This document shows positions 1 to 5,255 of a stretch of DNA of 5,261 bases, piece by piece. The stretch covers positions 14,920-20,180 of the forward strand of contig DOTC01000205.1 in assembly GCA_003513855.1 (NCBI GenBank). Direction: 5' to 3'. This stretch comes from Deltaproteobacteria bacterium (GTDB lineage Bacteria > Desulfobacterota > Deferrimicrobia > Deferrimicrobiales > Deferrimicrobiaceae). A program made the translations under genes and the position numbers. The stretch's first letter is position 1. The number at the start of each line of letters is the position of its first letter. The notes under the pieces were generated by a model. It had not been told where the DNA came from, did not search any database, and saw only the letters and a program-made list of their open reading frames with translations.

Positions 1-257
1 ACCCCCATCTCGTTGGCGATGATGTGGGCCAGGGTCGTCTTTCCCAGGCCGGGAGGGCCGGAGAGAAGGACGTGGTCGAGCGGCTCGCCCCGGTTTTTCG
101 CCGCCTCGATGAAGGTCTCCAGGTTGGAGACGATGGACGCCTGCCCGATGAAGTCGGCAAGCCGTTTCGGCCGGAGGGAAAGATCGAACGCTCCCTCCTC
201 CCCGCCGACCTTCGGGTCTACGATCCGCGTTTCCCTCTGGTCTTTTTCGTCCGGCAC
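1..257 (-). CDS. ruvB: Holliday junction branch-migration ATPase RuvB (5' part, cut by window edge)
   Basis: RuvB is the hexameric AAA+ motor that is loaded by RuvA onto Holliday junctions and pumps DNA during recombinational repair in the cytoplasm. The first 85 codons are visible. The N-terminus has the family pattern: an acidic leader ([14 protein letters not shown]), then '[12 protein letters not shown]' at residues 28-39, which opens the AAA+ domain, '[22 protein letters not shown]', and the Walker A loop GPPGLGKTT at 67-75, followed by '[10 protein letters not shown]'. Walker B, the sensors and the C-terminal winged helix lie beyond the edge. The start is GTG at 257, chosen because a GGAGG sits 7 bases upstream and because it gives the usual RuvB N-terminal length. 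The gene begins 4 bases after the ruvA stop codon, so the two are almost certainly cotranscribed and translationally coupled. The identification is secure. Confidence 0.97.
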   Translation of the reverse strand, partial: MPDEKDQRETRIVDPKVGGEEGAFDLSLRPKRLADFIGQASIVSNLETFIEAAKNRGEPLDHVLLSGPPGLGKTTLAHIIANEMG

Positions 258-261
258 CGGA

Positions 262-879
262 TTACCTCCGCGGCCCCGAGAGGCGCTTCAGCGCCCTCCG
301 GATCAGATCTTCCGCGGGCGCGTCCGCCCCGGCCTCCTTGCGCAAGGCGGCCACCGTGACCTGCACCTCTCCGCGGGGGAATCCCAGGGCGACCAGCGCC
401 TGGGCGGCCTCGATTTCCGGCTCCGAGGAGGGCGCTGCCCCTTCTTCCGCAGAAACGGAGGCCAGCTCGACCGCCACTTTCTTCAACCGGTCCGGAAGCT
501 CCAGGGCGATCCGCTGCGCCAGTTTCTTCCCGATGCCGGGGACGCGCGTAAACGGCGCTGCATCCTCCCTCGCGCATGCGGACAGGACGCCGGAAATCCC
601 CAGGACCGACAGGACGGCCGCGGCGGACTTCGGGCCGACCCCGCTCACGCCGATGGTCGCAAGGAAGATCTCCCGCTCCGTCTCGGAGGAAAACCCGAAC
701 AGGTCGGAACCCCCTTCCCGCATGTGGAGAAAGGTGCGCAGAAAGCACGGTTCCCCCTCGGGGGGAAGGTCGGCCCGCGTCACGGAGGAGACGCTCACGC
801 GAAACCCCACCCCCGCGCATTCCACCACGACGAAATCCTTCCCTCCGCCCGCAAGGCGACCGCGCAGATGGTCGATCAT
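262..879 (-). CDS. ruvA: Holliday junction DNA-binding protein RuvA
   Basis: RuvA tetramers bind the four-way junction, hold it in the open square form and recruit RuvB rings. The 205-residue length is normal or slightly long for the family. Domain I (about 1-64) has the expected start '[10 protein letters not shown]' and the '[11 protein letters not shown]' strand pair, ending in '[12 protein letters not shown]'. Domain II carries the two helix-hairpin-helix motifs: '[11 protein letters not shown]' around 77-87 and '[17 protein letters not shown]' around 112-128. After a flexible Glu/Ala/Ser linker (about 139-153) comes the C-terminal domain III (about 154-202: '[15 protein letters not shown]...[12 protein letters not shown]') that contacts RuvB. 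The ATG at 879 is fixed by an in-frame TGA three codons upstream with no start codon between them. No Shine-Dalgarno is visible before it; an extended -10 at 896-888 may give a leaderless message. The stop overlaps the ruvB leader. ruvC, often the gene just upstream, is not here. Confidence 0.97.
   Translation of the reverse strand: MIDHLRGRLAGGGKDFVVVECAGVGFRVSVSSVTRADLPPEGEPCFLRTFLHMREGGSDLFGFSSETEREIFLATIGVSGVGPKSAAAVLSVLGISGVLSACAREDAAPFTRVPGIGKKLAQRIALELPDRLKKVAVELASVSAEEGAAPSSEPEIEAAQALVALGFPRGEVQVTVAALRKEAGADAPAEDLIRRALKRLSGPRR
265..269 (-). promoter_or_regulatory. ribosome binding site of ruvB inside the end of ruvA
   Basis: GGAGG on the minus strand, 7 bases before the GTG at 257. 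It lies in the last codons of ruvA, next to its TAA stop, which fits translational coupling of the pair and decides the GTG start of ruvB. Confidence 0.8.
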
Positions 880-887
880 CGCGGACC

Positions 888-896
888 ATCATACCA
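888..896 (-). promoter_or_regulatory. possible extended -10 promoter driving leaderless ruvAB
   Basis: Minus-strand TGGTATGAT is an extended -10 (TGn followed by TATGAT, five of six consensus bases). There are 8 bases between its end and the ruvA ATG, so initiation at the usual 6-8 base distance would fall at or just before the start codon. No -35 is recognisable at 17 bases (that position is a C run), which extended -10 promoters can tolerate. The alternative is chance, with ruvAB read from an upstream promoter. Confidence 0.35.
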
Positions 897-922
897 TTTC
901 TTCCCGTACCGGGGGGCGTGCC

Positions 923-1120
923 CTATTTTCTGGATTTTGCCGGGAGACCCTCTCTCTGGGTCCGCGGAGGTCGGCCGTCCGTCGCGGCCAGGACTCGTTT
1001 CAGTCCCCCGAAAGTGGTAAACCGATGTTTCATGCCGGATTCGATATCCTCGACGATTCCCCAGATCTTGTCGGAATCGGACCGGTCTCTCCGGTAGACC
1101 CGGATGATGTAATTTTTCAA
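923..1120 (-). CDS. small conserved hypothetical protein (NYIIRVYRRD type)
   Basis: A 65-residue protein (68 if started at the ATG at 1129) that begins (M)LKNYIIRVYRRDRSDSDKIWGIVEDIES and continues 'GMKHRFTTFGGLKRVLA'. I recognise this as a type of small basic protein seen in Geobacter-like genomes, with a pattern close to Y-I-x-R-[IV]-Y-R-R-[DE], a K-[LI]-x-G-[IV]-V-E strand, then an F-T-x-x-x-x-L segment near the end. No function is known to me. It looks like a compact strand-strand-helix fold. There is no signal peptide or membrane segment. The last ~18 residues (DGRPPRTQREGLPAKSRK) are basic, low in hydrophobics, and look like an added tail rather than part of the core. I chose the TTG at 1120 because AAAGGA at 1134-1129 is 8 bases upstream, whereas it runs into the ATG at 1129. 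The gene ends 43 bases before ruvA and may share its transcript. A longer reading frame extends upstream to 1399, but its extra part shows no protein-like features. Confidence 0.65.
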   Translation of the reverse strand: MKNYIIRVYRRDRSDSDKIWGIVEDIESGMKHRFTTFGGLKRVLAATDGRPPRTQREGLPAKSRK

Positions 1121-1128
1121 GATCGTCA

Positions 1129-1134
1129 TCCTTT
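1129..1134 (-). promoter_or_regulatory. Shine-Dalgarno that favours the TTG start at 1120
   Basis: Minus-strand AAAGGA, 8 bases before TTG at 1120. For the ATG at 1129 the same motif would overlap the start codon, so spacing argues for TTG. The TTG start also matches the 'LKNY' beginning I expect for this small-protein type. Confidence 0.5.
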
Positions 1135-1224
1135 CTGTTTCCGCTGGACCGGCACGACGGACGCCTTCCGTCCGCTTTCCACGGGAAGCGAGCAGGAAAA
1201 GCGACAGAGAGCTCATGGATTGGG

Positions 1225-1302
1225 TCACCCCGTCAATACCCCCACGAGTTTCCCGGGGCTCTCCCGGTTCCGGTACAGGATCCGGAATGTGTATCTCTCC
1301 AT
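1225..1302 (-). pseudogene. 25-codon ORF resembling the N-terminal half of the downstream small protein
   Basis: ATG at 1302 to TGA at 1225 encodes MERYTFRILYRNRESPGKLVGVLTG. Aligned without gaps from its Y4 to the tyrosine of 'NYIIRVYRRDRSDSDKIWGIVED' in the gene at 923-1120, six of twenty positions are identical (Y, R, R, R, K, G) and several more are conservative (I/V, L/I, V/I, N/D). The frame stops just after the 'KLVGV' strand, and I see no match to the C-terminal half in any frame before the next gene. A GAGAGG Shine-Dalgarno (1313-1308) stands 5 bases before the ATG, so it may still be translated. That motif is also one arm of a CCTCTC/GAGAGG palindrome (1308-1321). The likeliest reading is the decayed remnant of a tandem paralogue; a short leader-type peptide is the alternative. 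Confidence 0.4.
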
Positions 1303-1326
1303 CGACGCCTCTCGGGAGAGGACACG

Positions 1327-1358
1327 GGGCCGGCCAAGGAGGAGTCGGGGACCGGCCC
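1327..1358. repeat. 7-bp inverted repeat, 18-base loop
   Basis: GGGCCGG (1327-1333) and CCGGCCC (1352-1358) are perfect reverse complements. It lies downstream of the large regulator and upstream of the truncated small ORF. There is no T-run after it on either strand, so it is not a typical intrinsic terminator. In DNA this GC-rich it may be chance. Confidence 0.3.
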
Positions 1359-1410
1359 AGTGCCGCGTGGCGCATGGAACGCGCCGCCTTCCGTAACATC
1401 GTGCCATGAG

Positions 1411-1438
1411 AAAAGTGACAGATAGGGGACTTATTGGA
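1411..1438. repeat. AT-rich motif, possible dispersed intergenic repeat
   Basis: The plus strand reads AAAAGTGACAGATAGGGGAC followed by TTATTGG; the minus strand gives AATAAGTCCCCTATCTGTCA followed by CTTTT. It stands out from the GC-rich flanks, and its wording (GTGACAG, GGGGAC, TTATT) resembles short sequences that I associate with repeated intergenic or transposon-adjacent sites in deltaproteobacterial genomes. There is only one copy in this window, so its repeat nature is inference. Confidence 0.25.
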
Positions 1439-1452
1439 TACGGGGGCGAAGC

Positions 1453-4400
1453 TCAGGCGGGACGGATTCCCTTCACGATGGCCTCGGTTTCCAGCGAGGG
1501 GGAGATCCCGAGTTCCGAGGAAAGCGCATTGCGGCAGCGGCCGTAGACCGCCACTGCCTCGGCGGCCTGTCCGGCCCGAAGATGGCAGACCATCAGTCGC
1601 TGGTAGAACACCTCGGCGAGCTCATCTACTTCCAGCCCTTTCCGGTAGCAGGAGATGGCCTCCGCCCACTGCCCTTCCCGTTCCAGGCATCCTCCGAGAA
1701 ACTCCACGGCCCGGAGGAACTTGCTTCTCAGCCGCTCCCGCATCCCCACCAGCCAGGGGCGGGAAACTTCCCCGGGCAGGAAAGGCCCCCTGTACAAGGC
1801 GATGGCTTTCGACGCGACACTCATGGCGCGCGCTTTCTCCGGACAGCCCTCTCCGCCTAAAGACGCGGCGTCGATCCGCGCGATGAGGGATTCGAAGGCG
1901 AAGGCGTCCACCCAGCAATGGCGGGGATCCAGGGTCACCCGGCCCTCACGCAGCGACACGGCCTTTTCCTCTCCCAGCATGGATCGCAGCCGGCGCAGCG
2001 TCGTGGCGAAGGACTGGTGCGCGAGGTCCCCTTCCGCATCGGGCCAGAGGATGTCGGTCAACTGCTCTTCGGGGACGTTCTTCCCTCCCAGCGCCACGAG
2101 CACCTTCAGCATAAGGAGCGGTTTGTGCCGGGCCTTCCGGGGAAACGTCAGGGGCTTCTCTTCCTGCAGCAGGTCGAACGTTCCGAGCGTGCACAGTTTC
2201 AGCGGCCACGGCCAGCCCTCCGGATCCGGAAGAGCGCCATCGGGGAGGAGAGCGTTTCTTCGGATGAGATCGCGTACGTACCCCGTCTCGATCCCTTTTT
2301 CCAGGGCTTTCGAGGCGACCGTTTCCAGCAGGCCGGGACGCCACAGGTAGACATCGAAGTACCCCTTCTCCCTTCCGATGCGCAACCCTGCCCGAAGGGA
2401 AGAAAGGCCGGACTTCTCCTTTCCCTTGAGAAGGGAAAAGTACGCCCCGGCCAGCAGACAGACGAATCGGATGAAATGCATTCCGCTCTCTTTGCCCAAC
2501 CGGTGGGCTCGCCTGAGATGGCGGGCCGCTGCATCCGCTTTTCCCCCCTCCTGAAGGACGAACGCTTTCTGCAGCAGAGCAAGCGCCTCGGTCCAGGGGT
2601 TCCCCACCTCCCCGCACGTGACAAGACAGCGGTCCGAATGGAACAGCGCATTTTCCTGGTCTGCCCGGTGCAGGGCTTCCCATGAGGCTAGGTAATGGTA
2701 AAAGGCCTCCTCCCAGGGATTCGCTGCCGAAAGCGCGGAGGCCATCCCGTGCAGGAATTCCTTCGCTGTTGCCATATCCCCCATGTGCAGGGAAGACAGC
2801 GCCCCGTGACCTTTGAGCAGGAAGTTCATTTGGGAGACGCCCGTGGCTTCCGCCCGTTCGAGACCCTCCACCACTACCTTCCGGCAGCGGCCATGCATGC
2901 CGTTCACGTTGGAGTATGCCGCATCGAGCCAGCAGAGCGTCAGACGGGGAAGGGGGGAAACCTCCGGGCTCCGGCCCAACTCGCGCAGCGATTCGAGGAG
3001 GAGCCCCGTCTCCCGGAAATCACCCCCGTGGAACCGGTAATACGCCACATTGAGAAGGGCGGTGAACTTCAGCGATACGTCCCGGGTCGCCTGGGCAAAG
3101 CGCATCGCACGGTCCGCCCACATCCCCCTGTCGACATCCGGCGGCATCCTCAGGGACAGCGCCTTGACCATGGCGCACGTCACCCGGGAGTCGATCTCCT
3201 CGGGCAAGGGCGGCGTGCCCTTCTTCCCCATCTTTCGGAGGGTTATCAACCAGGGGTCGAGCGTTTTCAGGCTCCCGGGACCGTAGATGATCGCGTCGAC
3301 CACCCCCGCCCAGGCCTGGAACAGACCGTCCCGGTCCTTCCGTTGCGAAAACCTGCGGAAGGCTTCCTCGAAATCGAGCCGGCTTTCCCCGGGCCGGGAG
3401 GACAACCGGGCCGTTCCTCTCCAGTAAAGCAGCCACGGGTCTTCCTCGAGGATCCCCGAAGGAATGATCTCCAGCCACTCGGCGAGCGTTGCGGTTCTCC
3501 CCTGCCGGGCAAGCGAGGGCGCCTGCCCTCCAACGATCCGGCCATACGCTTCCCAGTCACCCATCTCGCGCAGGATGCCCGCGGCTTCCTCGGAATAGCC
3601 GGACTCCTCCAGAATCGCGGCCGCCTTTCCCCGGACACGACGGATATATTTCTCCGAGAACAGCTCAACGGCGCGGGAGAGCAGGAAATCCCGGAACAGG
3701 GGATGGTACTCGTACACCGATTCGGGGCCCGGGCGCACCTCGGTGAAATAATTGTGGCGGTTCAGGAAGGACAGGATCTCCCCGGCCCGTGGCAGCCCCG
3801 TCAATCGGGCGGCCATCCTGCCGGTCATCCAAGGGAAATAGGCGCTCTTGAGCAGGAACGAGTGTGTCTCCTCGTCCAGATTTTCCAGGATCTCCCCTGC
3901 AAAGTAGTCCAGGATCTCCTGGGGTTTGTGCTGGAGCAGCTTCAGCGGCTCCCCCGATCCCCGTATGGCTTTCTCCAGAAGGAGCACGAAGCCGGCGGCC
4001 CATCCGCCTGCCGCATCGTGCAGGGTCCGGATCGTTTCCCTGGCCTCCTTTCCTTTCCATTGCAGGTGCGCAATCCCCTCAGTCTCCTTGGGGGAAAGCC
4101 GAATCTCCTTCCAGCCGATGACCTCCATCCCGTGACCGGCACGAAGCCGGGCGAACAGCGGAGGGGGCTGCTCCCGGCTGATGGCAACGACACTGATGCC
4201 GGGAGGGAGGAGGGAGAAAACATCACGGAATATCGCGTGAATTTCCGAGTCGGCGGGGATTTTCTGGTAGTCGTCGAACACGATCACCGACCCGGCCTTG
4301 AGGCGCGCAAACAGGTTCTCGAAATACCGCCGGGCAAAGAGGGAGATTGCGGGATACTGCTCCGGTGTCGGCACGGGAAGGGGCTTCCGGATCCGGGGCG

Positions 4401-4668
4401 CCGCCTTTCGCGCCGCAAGCCCGAGGTAGTGGAAGAAGGTCGCGGGATCCGCGTCCCCCTCTTCCAGCCGCATCCACAGGAAGGGAAGCTTCCTGTCCGT
4501 GAGGTAGCTGCTGACCAGGGTCGTCTTCCCCGAGCCCGGAGGGGAGGAAACCCAGAGAACCTGCCGTTTCCGGGCGCGGTCGATCAGGCGGAAGAGTCTT
4601 CTCCGGGGGTAGCTCCCGGCGAGAACCGGGCGGGTGATCTTCGCGATTGTGGCGGTCTTCCCGGCCAT
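1453..4668 (-). CDS. large MalT-like NTPase / BTAD transcriptional regulator
   Basis: A 1071-residue cytoplasmic signal-sensing transcription factor. N-terminal STAND-type NTPase of the MalT/LAL kind: 'KITRPVLAGSYPRRRLFRLID' lead-in (10-30), Walker A PPGSGKTT (43-50), Walker B 'SVIVFDDYQKI' (127-137), the 'VAISREQPPPLFARLRA' segment (161-177), 'GGWAAGFVLLLEKAI' (221-235) and 'YHPLFRDFLLSRAVELF' (321-337), which marks the end of the ATPase/winged part in MalT relatives. Residues about 345-800 are all-helical and rich in A/L/G, fitting TPR-like repeats for inducer or partner binding. The C-terminus is an OmpR/SARP-type winged helix (about 824-912: 'LKLCTLGTFDLL...ARHKPLLMLKVLVALGGKNVPEEQLTDILWPDAEGDLAHQSFATTLRRLRSML') followed by a BTAD (about 918-1066, ending 'YGRCRNALSSELGISPSLET'). 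MalT itself ends in a LuxR-type HTH instead, and AfsR has its winged helix-BTAD first. The ligand and targets cannot be told from sequence. The ATG at 4668 has GAGGGG at 4676-4671, close but usable. The gene is intact. Confidence 0.92.
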   Translation of the reverse strand: MAGKTATIAKITRPVLAGSYPRRRLFRLIDRARKRQVLWVSSPPGSGKTTLVSSYLTDRKLPFLWMRLEEGDADPATFFHYLGLAARKAAPRIRKPLPVPTPEQYPAISLFARRYFENLFARLKAGSVIVFDDYQKIPADSEIHAIFRDVFSLLPPGISVVAISREQPPPLFARLRAGHGMEVIGWKEIRLSPKETEGIAHLQWKGKEARETIRTLHDAAGGWAAGFVLLLEKAIRGSGEPLKLLQHKPQEILDYFAGEILENLDEETHSFLLKSAYFPWMTGRMAARLTGLPRAGEILSFLNRHNYFTEVRPGPESVYEYHPLFRDFLLSRAVELFSEKYIRRVRGKAAAILEESGYSEEAAGILREMGDWEAYGRIVGGQAPSLARQGRTATLAEWLEIIPSGILEEDPWLLYWRGTARLSSRPGESRLDFEEAFRRFSQRKDRDGLFQAWAGVVDAIIYGPGSLKTLDPWLITLRKMGKKGTPPLPEEIDSRVTCAMVKALSLRMPPDVDRGMWADRAMRFAQATRDVSLKFTALLNVAYYRFHGGDFRETGLLLESLRELGRSPEVSPLPRLTLCWLDAAYSNVNGMHGRCRKVVVEGLERAEATGVSQMNFLLKGHGALSSLHMGDMATAKEFLHGMASALSAANPWEEAFYHYLASWEALHRADQENALFHSDRCLVTCGEVGNPWTEALALLQKAFVLQEGGKADAAARHLRRAHRLGKESGMHFIRFVCLLAGAYFSLLKGKEKSGLSSLRAGLRIGREKGYFDVYLWRPGLLETVASKALEKGIETGYVRDLIRRNALLPDGALPDPEGWPWPLKLCTLGTFDLLQEEKPLTFPRKARHKPLLMLKVLVALGGKNVPEEQLTDILWPDAEGDLAHQSFATTLRRLRSMLGEEKAVSLREGRVTLDPRHCWVDAFAFESLIARIDAASLGGEGCPEKARAMSVASKAIALYRGPFLPGEVSRPWLVGMRERLRSKFLRAVEFLGGCLEREGQWAEAISCYRKGLEVDELAEVFYQRLMVCHLRAGQAAEAVAVYGRCRNALSSELGISPSLETEAIVKGIRPA

Positions 4669-4725
4669 ATCCCCTCGTAAAAAATCACAGAAAGATCGGC
4701 AAAGCCTTCACCCTTTATTAAGAGA

Positions 4726-4754
4726 AATATACCGGACAATTCAGGACAATTGAA
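4726..4754 (-). promoter_or_regulatory. candidate promoter of the large regulator gene
   Basis: Minus-strand TTCAAT (4754-4749) and TATATT (4731-4726) are 17 bases apart. The -10 matches five of six consensus bases and the -35 only three, as is usual for an activator-dependent promoter. It leaves a leader of about 50 bases before the ATG at 4668. It lies just downstream of the hairpin that ends the preceding gene. Confidence 0.4.
4734..4751. promoter_or_regulatory. direct repeat GGACAATT x2, 10-bp period (operator candidate)
   Basis: GGACAATT at 4734-4741 and again at 4744-4751 on the plus strand (AATTGTCC twice on the minus strand), exactly one helical turn apart. The pair fills the promoter spacer and overlaps the -35. 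MalT and SARP-type activators bind short direct repeats near the -35, so autoregulation by the downstream BTAD protein is possible. A repressor site or chance are alternatives. Confidence 0.4.
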
Positions 4755-4755
4755 G

Positions 4756-4790
4756 AAATAAGGAGAACCCGGCGAGTCCGGGTCCTCCCT
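4756..4790 (-). terminator. intrinsic terminator-like hairpin after the exported-protein gene
   Basis: Arms 4790-4778 and 4772-4760 form a 13-bp stem with a 5-base loop (4777-4773). The core is ACCCGG/CCGGGT, extended by seven pairs, two of which are G-U in minus-strand RNA but would be A-C mismatches in plus-strand RNA. This points to a structure that acts on minus-strand transcripts. It is followed by a T-rich tail (TATTTCTTC). It lies 43 bases after the stop of the exported-protein gene and separates it from the regulator gene. Confidence 0.65.
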
Positions 4791-4832
4791 TGTTACTATC
4801 AGGATTTCTAGGCTTGGTTTTATTTGTCCTTT

Positions 4833-5198
4833 TCAGTAGCAAACTGTATATGACTTACCACTAAACCAGTAGGTAACGCAGGGATTGGAATAGATTATTG
4901 TTTTATCAATAATGCCCAGGATTACATGATCTGAGAAGTTCGGGTCCGAGTGGTGTTTATCCCTTATTTTATGTTTCCATTGGCCACCTACATATTGGGG
5001 TTGACTGATGGGATCATCTGAACATGTTTGGGGCATTGGGGTGGGCTTCATTGGGTCAAAATTTCCCACTCGGTAGCATTGTGTATTACTTGGATTGTTT
5101 GGATCCAGGACTATCACCATCTTTGGCTCCGCAAATGCTGTCGTTGCCAAAATACCCACCAAAGCGATGACGAGAAGCACGATCCATCGTTTTCCCAT
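4833..5198 (-). CDS. exported four-cysteine protein of unknown function
   Basis: I do not recognise this 121-residue protein. It starts with a classic Sec signal peptide: MGKRW, a hydrophobic core (about 6-20, IVLLVIALVGILATT) and an AFA cleavage motif, giving a mature protein from E24 of about 98 residues. The mature part has four cysteines (41, 59, 107, 120), an even number that would allow two disulfides in the periplasm, and is rich in Pro, Asp, Asn, Tyr and His (for example 'DPNNPSNTQCYRV', 'DKHHSDPNFSD'). It ends with 'NPCVTYWFSGKSYTVCY', so one Cys is the penultimate residue. There is no lipobox, no second membrane segment and no metal or catalytic motif I can name. The ATG at 5198 has AGGAGGT 6 bases upstream, a strong site. 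Base composition is clearly more AT-rich than the rest of the window (a sampled line is 38% GC against 70% inside the regulator gene), which suggests acquisition by transfer. A terminator-like hairpin follows the gene. Confidence 0.8.
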   Translation of the reverse strand: MGKRWIVLLVIALVGILATTAFAEPKMVIVLDPNNPSNTQCYRVGNFDPMKPTPMPQTCSDDPISQPQYVGGQWKHKIRDKHHSDPNFSDHVILGIIDKTIIYSNPCVTYWFSGKSYTVCY

Positions 5199-5204
5199 AA
5201 TCTG

Positions 5205-5211
5205 ACCTCCT
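5205..5211 (-). promoter_or_regulatory. strong ribosome binding site of the exported-protein gene
   Basis: Minus-strand AGGAGGT, 6 bases before the ATG at 5198, within a purine-rich run (5216-5205). It supports both the start and real expression of this otherwise unrecognised gene. Confidence 0.8.
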
Positions 5212-5221
5212 CCCCTCTGTT

Positions 5222-5255
5222 ATGCGGCGTCCACTGCAAAGGACTTCCCCCGCAT
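5222..5255 (-). promoter_or_regulatory. nested inverted repeat in the leader of the exported-protein gene
   Basis: ATGCGG (5222-5227) pairs with CCGCAT (5250-5255), and inside it GTCC (5229-5232) pairs with GGAC (5241-5244), with an 8-base loop between. It sits just upstream of the Shine-Dalgarno. It could be a leader stem-loop, an operator or the end of an upstream unit cut by the window edge. There is no T-run, and the signal is modest. Confidence 0.25.

Larger units (their letters stand above)
1130..1452. other. 323-base stretch without a full-size gene
   Basis: Between the stop of the large regulator and the small protein gene. It holds the truncated 25-codon ORF (1302-1225), an inverted repeat (1327-1358), an AT-rich motif (1411-1438) and the small gene's Shine-Dalgarno. 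The longer open frames here are arginine/proline-rich GC shadows. I see no RNA gene and no convincing terminator after the regulator's stop. Confidence 0.6.

Noticed and set aside
218..892. 224-codon minus-strand frame overlapping ruvA
   Set aside because: It is another frame of the ruvA region, with Arg/Gly-rich content and no motifs, whereas the ruvA frame carries both helix-hairpin-helix motifs.
13..1020. 335-codon plus-strand open frame opposite ruvB and ruvA
   Set aside because: It covers two unmistakable minus-strand genes, and its translation is low-complexity Arg/Gly/Pro sequence.
1327..1358. GGGCCGG/CCGGCCC hairpin as terminator of the large regulator
   Set aside because: There is no T-run on either side, the loop is 18 bases, and such short GC arms are common by chance here.
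1130..1399. N-terminal extension of the small protein gene to an ATG at 1399
   Set aside because: The extra 90 residues are Arg/Pro-rich with no resemblance to the small-protein type, run across the truncated paralogue in another frame, and ignore the Shine-Dalgarno at 1134-1129.
1303..1407. Extension of the 25-codon ORF upstream to an ATG at 1407
   Set aside because: The added residues (MARCYGRRRVPCATRHW...) look like GC shadow. Similarity to the small protein begins only at the ATG at 1302, which has its own Shine-Dalgarno.
2695..4680. 661-codon plus-strand open frame opposite the large regulator
   Set aside because: It is antisense to a gene with clear NTPase, winged-helix and BTAD motifs. 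Its translation is Arg/Pro/Gly-rich with no domain signature, as expected for an open shadow frame in GC-rich coding DNA.
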